Shown: one piece after another, positions 1 to 6,343 of the stretch
How positions within the stretch are numbered: position 1 is the stretch's first letter
Layout of the letters: each line of letters starts with the position of its first letter
From: CAYWGR01 sp964458015
GTDB taxonomy: Bacteria > Planctomycetota > Planctomycetia > Pirellulales > Thermoguttaceae
Reading direction: 5' to 3'
DNA: 17,827 nt
Assembly (NCBI GenBank): GCA_964458015.1
Contig: CAYWGR010000115.1
Coordinates: 1 to 17,827 of the forward strand
Program-made: the position numbers and the translations under genes
Notes under the pieces: generated by a model
What the model was told of the DNA's origin: nothing
Databases searched by the model: none
The model's input: only the letters and a program-made list of their open reading frames with translations

Positions 1-179
1 TTAGTGTCCGGTCCCCTCTCCCTTTGGGAGAGGGCTAGGGTGAGGGCGGGTTGGGGCTGATTGCGTTTTCCATCCGAGTTCTGTTGCTGGCCGCCCTCAC
101 CCCCGGCTCCTCTCCCGTAAACGGGCGAGGGGAGATTCTGTTGCTCCTCTCCCCTCTCCCCTCTCCCCTCTCCCCTCTT
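1..179 (-). repeat. Repeat block read in frame inside FecR1
   Basis: Directly after the TARLE residues the gene enters repeats. On the plus strand these are a run of the heptamer CCTCTCC (about 146-180) and then two inverted REP-like units. The first includes the palindrome CCTCTCCCTTTGGGAGAGG (16-34) followed by CTAGGGTGAGGGCGG. The second covers about 91-140 and contains CCGCCCTCACCCCCGG. Read on the minus strand there is no stop to position 1; the translation contains KRGEGRGERGEEQQN and later ALTLALSQRERG. The block starts at the same residue as the block in FecR2. Confidence 0.8.
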
Positions 180-895
180 CTCTAATCTTGCGGTGAGTTT
201 GCCTGTGGAGAGGAAACCGCTGTCGCGGGAATCGACTTGGTAGGAGACGGGGCCTTGGAGGATGACTTTTGCACCGGAGTCGTAGGAAATTTCCATGAGA
301 CCGGAAGAAAGAGCATACTTGCGGCCCAAGGGGACGCGGGCGCCGTCGAGGGCGGCCGTGGATTCATCGGACCACTTCACGTTGATGATGCCGGTGATTT
401 GGCCGACGTATTCCTGCGACGCTGCGGATGGTTTTGAGGCGGAGTGCGACGGCGCCGGCGACTGTGCCATGTAGACGTGATGCGTCACCGTGAGGAGGGA
501 GGCTACGTAGAGCCCTAATCCGAAAATTACCGATCCGATCAGATAGGCCACTGGCCAGCTTTGGAGGAAATTGGCCGGCAATCCTTGCGCGGCATCGGCG
601 AAGAAGGATTGAGGATTTATGCCGGGCTGCGGATCGACGACCAGCGTGGGCAGGGGGAGGGAGGACGGTGTTTCCGAGGGCAATTCGATGGCCGGTTCGT
701 CGGGCTCGACGCTGCAAAAACGCAGGCTTGCATGGACGCAGGCCCATTGGATGTAAAGATCGCACGCCTCGGNNNNNNNNNNGAGGATGAAGCGAGGGTC
801 TCGATCCGCTCCTTTTGCTCCGTGGTCAACTCGTCCAGGCTGAACTGGTCGAGCAGCGATTGAAGCTCTTCGAGTTGTTCGTGAGGAAGGCTCAT
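1..895 (-). CDS. FecR-like membrane anti-sigma protein (FecR1), partial; C-terminus beyond window, internal gap
   Basis: This is the partner of the sigma gene just upstream; the ATG at 895-893 overlaps the sigma stop as ATGA. The N-terminus (MSLPHEQLEELQSLLDQFSL) is an anti-sigma-like helical segment. Ten N at 773-782 interrupt the gene, and the two sides are in different frames, so the true gap is not ten bases. After the gap come DLYIQWACVHASLRF, one membrane segment (about 556-486, WPVAYLIGSVIFGLGL), then the first half of a FecR domain (EYVGQITGI, GARVPLGRKY, LMEISYDSGAKVILQGPV, TGKLTARLE). From 179 down to the left edge the frame stays open through low-complexity repeats instead of the second FecR half. 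In the family, FecR-like proteins hold an ECF sigma factor at the membrane. The product is closely similar to FecR2 (2684-4825). Whether the second half exists beyond the edge cannot be seen. Confidence 0.8.
773..782. other. Assembly gap (10 N) inside FecR1
   Basis: There are ten N. The frame upstream (IETLASS) and downstream (EACDLYIQWACVH) do not join with a ten-base spacer, so the run is a placeholder of arbitrary length. Confidence 0.95.
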
Positions 896-1422
896 CGGTG
901 CTCCTGTTGGCGACGCCAAAGCTCGACGCAGTCGAACAAGGCCCGATGGATTCGTCGCAACGACTTGCGCACCCCATCGGGCGACCGTTGCAGTTGGGTG
1001 GCCACGCTGTCGGTGGTGGCGTCGGAGGCATAGCGCAAGGCGACCAGTTGGCGGTCGGGCGGTGACAAGCGATCCATGCACTGGTCCATGGCCTCTTGAA
1101 GGGGCGGGGCGGAATCCAGAACGACGGCCGTGCGTTCGGCAAGGAGCGTTAGAAATGCTTCGCTGAACCGTCGCCGCGAGGCGGCCGCTCGGGTGCGATG
1201 TTTGAGGACTTCGAAATAGGCGACGCCGCAACCCCAGCGGGAGAAGTCGGTTTGCGGATCAAATTGTTCGAATTTTTGCCATAGGACGACGCCGGTTTCC
1301 TGGAGCACTTCCTCGGCATCCGCCCAATGGGGCACGAGGGTGTGGATGTAGGCGAAAATCCGCGGCTGGTGCTTGGTCCAGAGCCGAGTAAATATCGCCG
1401 CTTTGTCGTCGTTTGGATTCAT
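892..1422 (-). CDS. ECF RNA polymerase sigma factor, Rhodopirellula/Verrucomicrobium family (sigma 1)
   Basis: The product is 176 residues, the usual size for this small ECF group (TIGR02989-like). Region 2 lies near residues 10-75 (IFTRLWTKHQPRIFAYIHTL, DAEEVLQETGVVLW). Region 4 lies near 110-170 (MDRLSPPDRQLVALRYASDA, then a helix-turn-helix ending VRKSLRRIHRALFDCV). It directs RNA polymerase to a set of promoters when released by its anti-sigma partner. The stop overlaps the start of FecR1 by four bases, so the two are translationally coupled. No strong Shine-Dalgarno is visible before the ATG. Another sigma gene of the same length (2161-2691) points the other way across the spacer. The family call is from sequence pattern; the signal and regulon are unknown. 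Confidence 0.9.
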   Translation of the reverse strand: MNPNDDKAAIFTRLWTKHQPRIFAYIHTLVPHWADAEEVLQETGVVLWQKFEQFDPQTDFSRWGCGVAYFEVLKHRTRAAASRRRFSEAFLTLLAERTAVVLDSAPPLQEAMDQCMDRLSPPDRQLVALRYASDATTDSVATQLQRSPDGVRKSLRRIHRALFDCVELWRRQQEHR

Positions 1423-1603
1423 GGCTGGTGCGGAAGAGAGAAAATTGATGCTCTGCCGAGATCACCCTCTATTCATATTACCCAGGCCGTAAGGAGAAAT
1501 AGGAATGAAAAAAACTCGCGGAATCTCATTTTTTTAAGAAAGGGGGGCAAGATGTGTTCCTGCGATCGACAAATCACACTTGTTGGTGGTGTGGCCGTGG
1601 TTT

Positions 1604-1613
1604 NNNNNNNNNN
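1604..1613. other. Assembly gap (10 N)
   Basis: A run of ten N in the divergent spacer. The true length is unknown. Confidence 0.95.
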
Positions 1614-1749
1614 TATCCAGTTTGCCGCGACCGTGCCTTATAGCTTGGATTCGTGGAATACCCTGGGATTGCGGAAAACGTTCGACTATTGGTGTGGTTT
1701 CAAAGACAATGGAGGGTAGGGCAGGGGGACTGCAAAGTCGCTAAAAGCA

Positions 1750-1834
1750 GTCATTCTGAGCATAGCGAAGAATCTACGTGAGCCTATACAAGTCCCAATA
1801 CGCCAACGAGATCCTTCGCTCTGCTCAGGATGAC
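1750..1834. repeat. Inverted repeat, dispersed REP/MITE-like element
   Basis: The left arm at 1750-1775 begins GTCATTCTGAGC and ends GAAGAATCT. The right arm at 1809-1834 is its reverse complement with 23 of 26 positions matching. About 33 bases of unrelated DNA lie between the arms. Elements beginning GTCATTCTGAGC are a common dispersed type in bacterial genomes; here it is intergenic. Confidence 0.7.
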
Positions 1835-2066
1835 AGCTCCTCCTTGATCAAGGACTTAGCAGTTAAGGTTGGGGGGATATTTTCAAGAAAAACCTGTGAG
1901 ATGTGTGTACATTTTTCCTTGTAGCGACACCTATTTATGGCAAGAGTTATTCTGCATTTGCACCCAAAATAGGGTGGGGCAGGCAGACTGATGTTTTGCG
2001 GCAAAAAATGCGGGCTAAGGACCAGTTGAGCAATGGGGTTTGCTACTTGATGGAGTTTCGCGTATT

Positions 2067-2087
2067 CCGGGAGCTGTTAGCTCCCGG
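2067..2087. repeat. Hairpin repeat (CCGGGAGCT type), copy 1
   Basis: A perfect 9-base stem CCGGGAGCT / AGCTCCCGG with a GTT loop, followed by CTATTACGA. A second diverged copy lies at 11209-11229, in another intergenic region, with similar flanks (GATTACGA). This suggests a dispersed repeat rather than a terminator. Confidence 0.7.
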
Positions 2088-2160
2088 CTATTACGAGGTG
2101 AGTTATCTGGCGGATGATAGTTAGGCGTTTTAAGAATTGTTTGATTGCAGGGTTGGATGT

Positions 2161-2691
2161 ATGGCGCTAGATGAAACCATCATTGTGCGGACGTTGATGG
2201 CGGATCGCGCGAAGCTGTTGGCCTATATCTGGTCGATTGTGCATGACGCTCATTTGGTGGAGGACGTATTTCAGGAAGTTTCGTTGCTGGCACTTAGGAA
2301 GAGGTCGGAGCTTCAGGATGAGAAGGCGTTGTCGACGTGGCTTCGGAAATCGGCTCGATTGTTGGCGCTGACGGCCGTGCGCGGCAAGGTGAAGCGGCCT
2401 GTTCTGCTTGGTGAGGATGTTTTGGATAAGCTTGATGCCGCTTGGGGCGAGGCTGACGCGCGGTCGGCGGCGGCATCGTTGGATCTGCTGCATCGGTGTC
2501 TGGCGAAGTTGTCGGAGCGTTCACGACAATTTGTCGCATTGCGTTACATGGAACGCCTGAGCGGCGCCCAGGTGGCTGCAAAGCTTGGTACGACCGTTCA
2601 TTCAGTTTATGTAGCCCTGGGGCGGGCTCACCGCTTGTTGCGCGATTGCATGAAGAAACAGAATGACGCGGAAGGAGTCACCCATGACTGA
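2161..2691 (+). CDS. ECF RNA polymerase sigma factor, Rhodopirellula/Verrucomicrobium family (sigma 2)
   Basis: The product is 176 residues, the same length as sigma 1 but clearly diverged. Region 2 covers about residues 10-80 (AKLLAYIWSIVHDAHLVEDV, FQEVSLLALRKR). Region 4 covers about 112-168 (LAKLSERSRQFVALRYMERL, SGAQVAAKLGTTVHSVYVAL, GRAHRLLRDCMK). I chose the ATG at 2161; an upstream TTG at 2137 would add eight residues that are not family-like. The stop at 2689-2691 lies inside the start of FecR2, an 8-base overlap that couples the two genes. Its likely role is to transcribe surface or glycan-related genes when FecR2 is signalled; the downstream PEP-CTERM and DUF1559 genes are candidates by position only. 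Confidence 0.9.
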   Translation: MALDETIIVRTLMADRAKLLAYIWSIVHDAHLVEDVFQEVSLLALRKRSELQDEKALSTWLRKSARLLALTAVRGKVKRPVLLGEDVLDKLDAAWGEADARSAAASLDLLHRCLAKLSERSRQFVALRYMERLSGAQVAAKLGTTVHSVYVALGRAHRLLRDCMKKQNDAEGVTHD

Positions 2692-4825
2692 CGACCTTCG
2701 CGAACAGGACGTTGCGGACGCGGATTTTTTTGAAGCCGTGGTGCGTTATTTGGACGGCCAGTTAAGCACGGCAGAGCTTCCGGCGTTTGAGGCTCGACTG
2801 GCGGCGGATGCCGATGCTCGACAAATTCTTTTGGATATTTGCTTGCAGATGGCGGCGATTGCCGAGTCGCCCGCGGAATGCCTGATGGGGGCGGAGGAAG
2901 TGGTTAGTGGCCAGCCATCAGTGGACAGAAAAGAGAGGTCAGGGGTCAGGGGGCAGGGGCCAGGAAAAGCGGCTAGTGAATCAGACCCAAGATCCCAAAT
3001 TTTCGATGTGGAAAGTTTGGATTCTTCGCTATACGCTGCTTCTGAGCCTCCGGCCTATATTGTTCTGGATGATTCACAGTCGTCTTTGGTTTCGGGGCCG
3101 TCGCCTTTGTGGATGTCTCATCCGTTCCTGTTTTCCAACCTCTTTTCACTTTTAGTGATTGGTATTGGAGCATTGGGGGCGTGGTTCTATCAGATTGATA
3201 TTCCGAATCCGCTGGCACACAAGGACAGGCAGGCGGCGGCGACAAAGCAATTAGCTTCGCGCGATCAACGAGAATTTGTCGGCCAAGTGAGCGGGATGGC
3301 GGATGTGGAGTGGGCCGATGCTCAAACGGCCACTGTTTATGGAGCCCGCGTTCCCTTGGGCCGCAAGTACGACCTTTCTTCCGGTCTCATGGAAATTAGC
3401 TATGACTCCGGGGCGAAAGTGATTCTCCAAGGGCCGGTCGTCTACGAGGTTGATTCCCGCGATGGCGGTTTTCTTGCGGTTGGAAAGCTGACGGCCAGAT
3501 TAGAGAAGAGAGGAGAGGGGAGAGGTGAGAGTAGGGGAAAAGTGGCCAGTGGCCGGAATTTAGTGGCCAGTGGCCGGAATTTAGTGGCCAGTGAAGAGAG
3601 GTCAGGGGTCAGGGGTCAGGGGGCAGGAAAAGTGGCCAGTGGCCAGTGGTCAGTGGCCAGTGAAACAAATCCCAAATCCCAAATCGACAAATCCCAAATC
3701 GACAAATCCCAAATTTCTAATCCCTTGCTTTCTCCCGTCCCACGCTCCCAATCTCCAGTCCCAATGTTCGCCGTGCGAACGCCGACGGCGATGGTGACCG
3801 ATTTGGGGACGGAGTTTGGGGTGGAAGTTACGAAAGAGGGGACGACGATGTCGCATGTTTTCCGCGGCACAATCCAAGTGCAGCGGATTTCGGCCGAGGG
3901 GAAGGCCGAGGGCGAAGCGCAGGTGTTGCATGAAAATCAAACTGCTCGGGTTGAGAGCAACCCAGGGAAGAATCAAAGCAGCCCAAGCATCGTTGTTTTG
4001 AACGACAACGGGCCGAAATCTGATTTTATACGGAAGATTCCGCGGACGGCTGCATCTTGTTCCACGGTTAAGAGAGTTGATTTAGTCGATGTGGTGGCGG
4101 GCGGCAACGGTTTTGGCGGGCGACGAAATGCGGGCATTGATCTTACCAATGGCGAGCTGCTGCCCGAGCTTCCCAAGCCGGCGCTTTCGGCCGATGAATA
4201 TAAGAAGGGTGATGGGAAATACCATCGTGTTCGTGCTTTGTCGATGGTGGATGGGGTATTTATTCCCGACGGGAGCAAGGGGCCCGTGCAGACCGATTCG
4301 GCCGGAAATACGTTTGAATGGTTTCCTGAAACTTCGAATGTTACCGACGGAGGCATTTGGGTTGGCGGTGTGATACACGCGGATCCGCCGTTTCAGGATA
4401 TTCCCGCGACCGTTGGCGGGATCGACTATTCATCGGCAGGGCATGGCGCGCTTTATTTGCATTCCAACCGGGGCATCACATTCAATCTGGATGCCATTCG
4501 TCAGGCCAATCCTGGATATCAGATCCGTTGTTTCCGAGCTGTCGCGGGGAACACGGAAGTGCTTTCGGAGAAAAACGGGGGTTCGGCGATGGCCGACTTC
4601 TGGGTGCTTGTGGATGGGAAAGCCCGGTATCGTCGCCGGCAGATCAACGCGATGAGCGGGGATTTTCCGATTGAAATTCCGATCGCGGAAAAGGATCGTT
4701 TTTTGACATTGGCCAGCACGGACGGCGGCGACGGGATCATGTGGGATTGGATTCTGTTCGGAGATCCGAAACTGGAAATGCAATCAACAGCGGGAGAACG
4801 ACCTGTCAGTTCGCGGCCCAAGTAG
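2684..4825 (+). CDS. FecR-domain membrane anti-sigma protein with C-terminal NPCBM carbohydrate-binding domain (FecR2)
   Basis: The product is 713 residues. The start is the ATG at 2684, preceded by GGAAGGAG; an ATG at 2663 lacks such a site. Residues 1-70 form the cytoplasmic sigma-binding part (FFEAVVRYLDGQLSTAELPA). Residues about 73-107 are a repeat-derived insert. Residues about 147-171 are a single membrane helix (LFSLLVIGIGALGAWFY). Residues 196-274 are the first FecR half (EFVGQVSGMADVEWADA to GKLTARLE). Residues 275-360 are a second repeat-derived insert, and 361-425 the second FecR half (FAVRTPTAMVTDLGTEFGVE). A linker with DLVDVVAGGNGFGGRRNAGI leads to an NPCBM-like domain at about 565-695 (HSNRGITFNLDAIR, ADFWVLVDGKARYRRR, LASTDGGDGIMWDWILFGDP). 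The C-terminal part should be outside the membrane and bind a sugar polymer. The domain names are from family knowledge; the ligand is unknown. Confidence 0.9.
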   Translation: MTDDLREQDVADADFFEAVVRYLDGQLSTAELPAFEARLAADADARQILLDICLQMAAIAESPAECLMGAEEVVSGQPSVDRKERSGVRGQGPGKAASESDPRSQIFDVESLDSSLYAASEPPAYIVLDDSQSSLVSGPSPLWMSHPFLFSNLFSLLVIGIGALGAWFYQIDIPNPLAHKDRQAAATKQLASRDQREFVGQVSGMADVEWADAQTATVYGARVPLGRKYDLSSGLMEISYDSGAKVILQGPVVYEVDSRDGGFLAVGKLTARLEKRGEGRGESRGKVASGRNLVASGRNLVASEERSGVRGQGAGKVASGQWSVASETNPKSQIDKSQIDKSQISNPLLSPVPRSQSPVPMFAVRTPTAMVTDLGTEFGVEVTKEGTTMSHVFRGTIQVQRISAEGKAEGEAQVLHENQTARVESNPGKNQSSPSIVVLNDNGPKSDFIRKIPRTAASCSTVKRVDLVDVVAGGNGFGGRRNAGIDLTNGELLPELPKPALSADEYKKGDGKYHRVRALSMVDGVFIPDGSKGPVQTDSAGNTFEWFPETSNVTDGGIWVGGVIHADPPFQDIPATVGGIDYSSAGHGALYLHSNRGITFNLDAIRQANPGYQIRCFRAVAGNTEVLSEKNGGSAMADFWVLVDGKARYRRRQINAMSGDFPIEIPIAEKDRFLTLASTDGGDGIMWDWILFGDPKLEMQSTAGERPVSSRPK
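2899..3000 (+). repeat. Composite heptanucleotide repeat block 1, in frame in FecR2 linker
   Basis: In order, the block holds AGTGG-type heptamers (AGTGGTTAGTGGCCAG), then AGAGAGGTCAGGGGTCAGGG, then GGAAAAGCGGCTAGTGAA, then GATCCCAAAT. It is translated as VVSGQPSVDRKERSGVRGQG and onward without a stop. It sits between the N-terminal sigma-binding part and the membrane helix. The order of parts matches blocks at 3506-3763 and 17605-17700. Confidence 0.8.
3506..3763 (+). repeat. Composite heptanucleotide repeat block 2, in frame inside the FecR domain of FecR2
   Basis: Exactly 258 bases (86 codons) separate the two halves of the FecR domain. The parts in order are GAGAGGG-type heptamers; AGTGGCC heptamers arranged as a 21-base tandem repeat translated VASGRNL twice; TCAGGGG three times; AGTGGCC-type heptamers again (VASGQWS); and CAAATCC heptamers with a 15-base unit giving KSQID repeats. 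A short proline-serine stretch (SPVPRSQSPVP) leads back into the FecR domain. There is no stop codon in the frame used. Confidence 0.9.
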
Positions 4826-4852
4826 AGGCCGAGAAAGGAGTGCATCAACGCC

Positions 4853-4878
4853 CAGGGCGGTGACAAATAGTCGCCCTG
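4853..4878 (+). terminator. Weak hairpin after FecR2
   Basis: CAGGGCG and CGCCCTG form a 7-base stem with a 12-base loop, 28 bases past the FecR2 stop. There is no T-run after it, so it may only attenuate or protect the transcript. The rest of 4826-5053 shows no convincing gene. Confidence 0.35.
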
Positions 4879-5053
4879 TATGTAGTGATGGAACGGAGTC
4901 GGAGCGACTATCAAGGAGAACCGCGTCCTTGGGTTATGCATCTCGGCGTATTGCCGACGTGTTCCTGAAAAGCGGTTGGTGCGAGGTGAATTCGTTTCGC
5001 ATTGGCGGAACATCTTTTCGAGCAAATATTACTCAAATGTTGGAGGCAACAAA

Positions 5054-6229
5054 ATGAGACTGCGACAATCAGCGTTGATTGCTCTTATCGCGGTGTGTGG
5101 ATTTGCACTGACGGCAAGGGATGCGGCGGCCGTCAACCAGCCGAGTTTGCTTACCGGCGGCATTGCGACACCCTTGGCGACGAGTGAATTTAATGACGGC
5201 AACCCCGCGAACGTCTATCCGGTTTCAGGGGTCATTGATGGGGAAAGCGGCGGTGCCAATAAGGATTTTATATTCTATCAGTCTGATGCCAGCCGTCCCG
5301 ACCAGGTTCTTGTTCTTCATGGGCTTACCTATGCACCCAATAAGATCCGGATTTGGACTGGCAATGACACCACCAATCCGACCCAGGTGACCATTAAAAG
5401 TTCCGCCTACGATCGGACGTCGATTGACGGAAGTCAATATGAGCAAGGTCTTACGAGCACGATTTTGACTCCCCAGGCTTCGTGGACGTTGGATTCCGTG
5501 TCGGGAAATCTCTATATGGATTTCGACGTGAGCACGGCGTCTGCGAATACGAAGAGCCTTTACTTTAATTTTGGAGGCACGAACGGAGCGAATTGGAACG
5601 GCGGCGCCCGCATCAGCGAAGTGCAGGCGTTTGGAAACGGGCCTTCCATTTCGCAAGTCGGAAATCTCTTGGCCAATAAATCGGTGTTCGCTTCGTCCGA
5701 ACTTGGCGGCACTTACACGAAGGACAAAGTGACCGACGTAAAGAATGTGAACTCCGGCATCTATGATTTCGTATTCGCAAACGGTGATACGAATCAACAA
5801 CTGATCGTATCTGGATTCGACAGCTCGGTCGGCATGGTTCGCGTCTGGAGCGACGGCGACATACCTCCGCTTGAGGTTACCATTAAGAGCTCCAAATCCG
5901 CCTGGACGAACAGTTCGCCGGACTGGAACACGGCGGCCGATTCGTTTGACAAGACTTTGGTCGAGACGATGTCGGTGGCGAGCAAGACCGATTGGTCTTG
6001 GGGCGGCGAGGGACTCGGCTGGTTCCGAGACTTCTACGTGAAGGCTGACGATGGCACGCAAAGCCTTTACTTTAATTTCGGCAGCGGAAACGCCATGGGT
6101 GGTGTTGATAAAGGTTTTGCGCGGATTTCCGAAATACAGGCCTTTGCAATACCAGAACCAAGCACCATTGTGCTGCTATCGTTAAGTGTTCTTAGCTTGC
6201 TTGCCTACGCCTGGCGCAAGCGAAAATAA
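5054..6229 (+). CDS. PEP-CTERM surface protein with two discoidin-like repeats
   Basis: The product is 391 residues. The start is the ATG at 5054 with GGAGG at 5042-5046; an in-frame upstream TTG would bury the signal peptide. Residues 1-26 are a signal peptide ending ARDAAA. The body is two homologous halves (about residues 30-195 and 196-363). Each contains IRIW/VRVW, VTIKSS, SLYFNFG and ARISE(V/I)QAF, and looks like an F5/8-type-C or galactose-binding beta-sandwich. The C-terminus (from residue 366) is a PEP-CTERM sorting signal: IPEPS, a hydrophobic stretch, then WRKRK. In the family such proteins are exported and processed by an exosortase, and are tied to exopolysaccharide. No exosortase is in the window. 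It follows FecR2 by 228 bases and may be under sigma 2 control (inference). Confidence 0.85.
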   Translation: MRLRQSALIALIAVCGFALTARDAAAVNQPSLLTGGIATPLATSEFNDGNPANVYPVSGVIDGESGGANKDFIFYQSDASRPDQVLVLHGLTYAPNKIRIWTGNDTTNPTQVTIKSSAYDRTSIDGSQYEQGLTSTILTPQASWTLDSVSGNLYMDFDVSTASANTKSLYFNFGGTNGANWNGGARISEVQAFGNGPSISQVGNLLANKSVFASSELGGTYTKDKVTDVKNVNSGIYDFVFANGDTNQQLIVSGFDSSVGMVRVWSDGDIPPLEVTIKSSKSAWTNSSPDWNTAADSFDKTLVETMSVASKTDWSWGGEGLGWFRDFYVKADDGTQSLYFNFGSGNAMGGVDKGFARISEIQAFAIPEPSTIVLLSLSVLSLLAYAWRKRK

Positions 6230-6255
6230 CGGAGAACGATGAAATCGCCGAGGGG

Positions 6256-6313
6256 CAGGGGGAACGCAGAGAAAGCAACTTGTTTGCTTCTCTGCGTCCT
6301 CTATGTCCCCCTG
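6256..6313. repeat. Inverted-repeat element between PEP-CTERM and DUF1559 genes
   Basis: ACGCAGAGAA (6264-6273) pairs perfectly with TTCTCTGCGT (6288-6297). An outer pair CAGGGGG / CCCCCTG (6256-6262 / 6307-6313) closes an imperfect longer stem. It lies just before the ribosome site of the DUF1559 gene. It could be a dispersed repeat or a transcript-stability element; no T-run follows. Confidence 0.6.
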
Positions 6314-6343
6314 GCGACTGTCTTCCTTGCGGAGATTGGTCCG

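Larger units (their letters stand above)
1423..2160. other. Divergent spacer between the two sigma genes, repeat-rich, with a gap
   Basis: This 738-base spacer must contain promoters for both sigma/anti-sigma pairs, but I could not pick out convincing -35/-10 boxes. It holds an N run (1604-1613), an inverted repeat (1750-1834) and a hairpin repeat (2067-2087). The short frame at 1903-2124 runs through the hairpin repeat, has no clear ribosome site and is probably not a gene. Confidence 0.7.

Noticed and set aside
1327..1719. Plus-strand frame across the N run
   Set aside because: It begins inside the opposite sigma gene, crosses an assembly gap and shows no recognisable features.
1903..2124. 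Small plus-strand frame in the divergent spacer
   Set aside because: It reads through the dispersed CCGGGAGCT hairpin repeat and lacks a ribosome site.
3506..3763. FecR2 repeat block read as a disrupted gene or frameshift
   Set aside because: The frame is continuous, exactly 86 codons, and rejoins the second FecR half and an intact NPCBM domain.
4860..5057. Small plus-strand frame between FecR2 and the PEP-CTERM gene
   Set aside because: It overlaps the well-supported ATG and ribosome site at 5042-5056 and has no family features.
5225..6061. Long minus-strand frame of 278 codons opposite the PEP-CTERM gene
   Set aside because: The plus frame has a ribosome site, signal peptide, repeated domains and sorting signal; the minus frame shows no family features.
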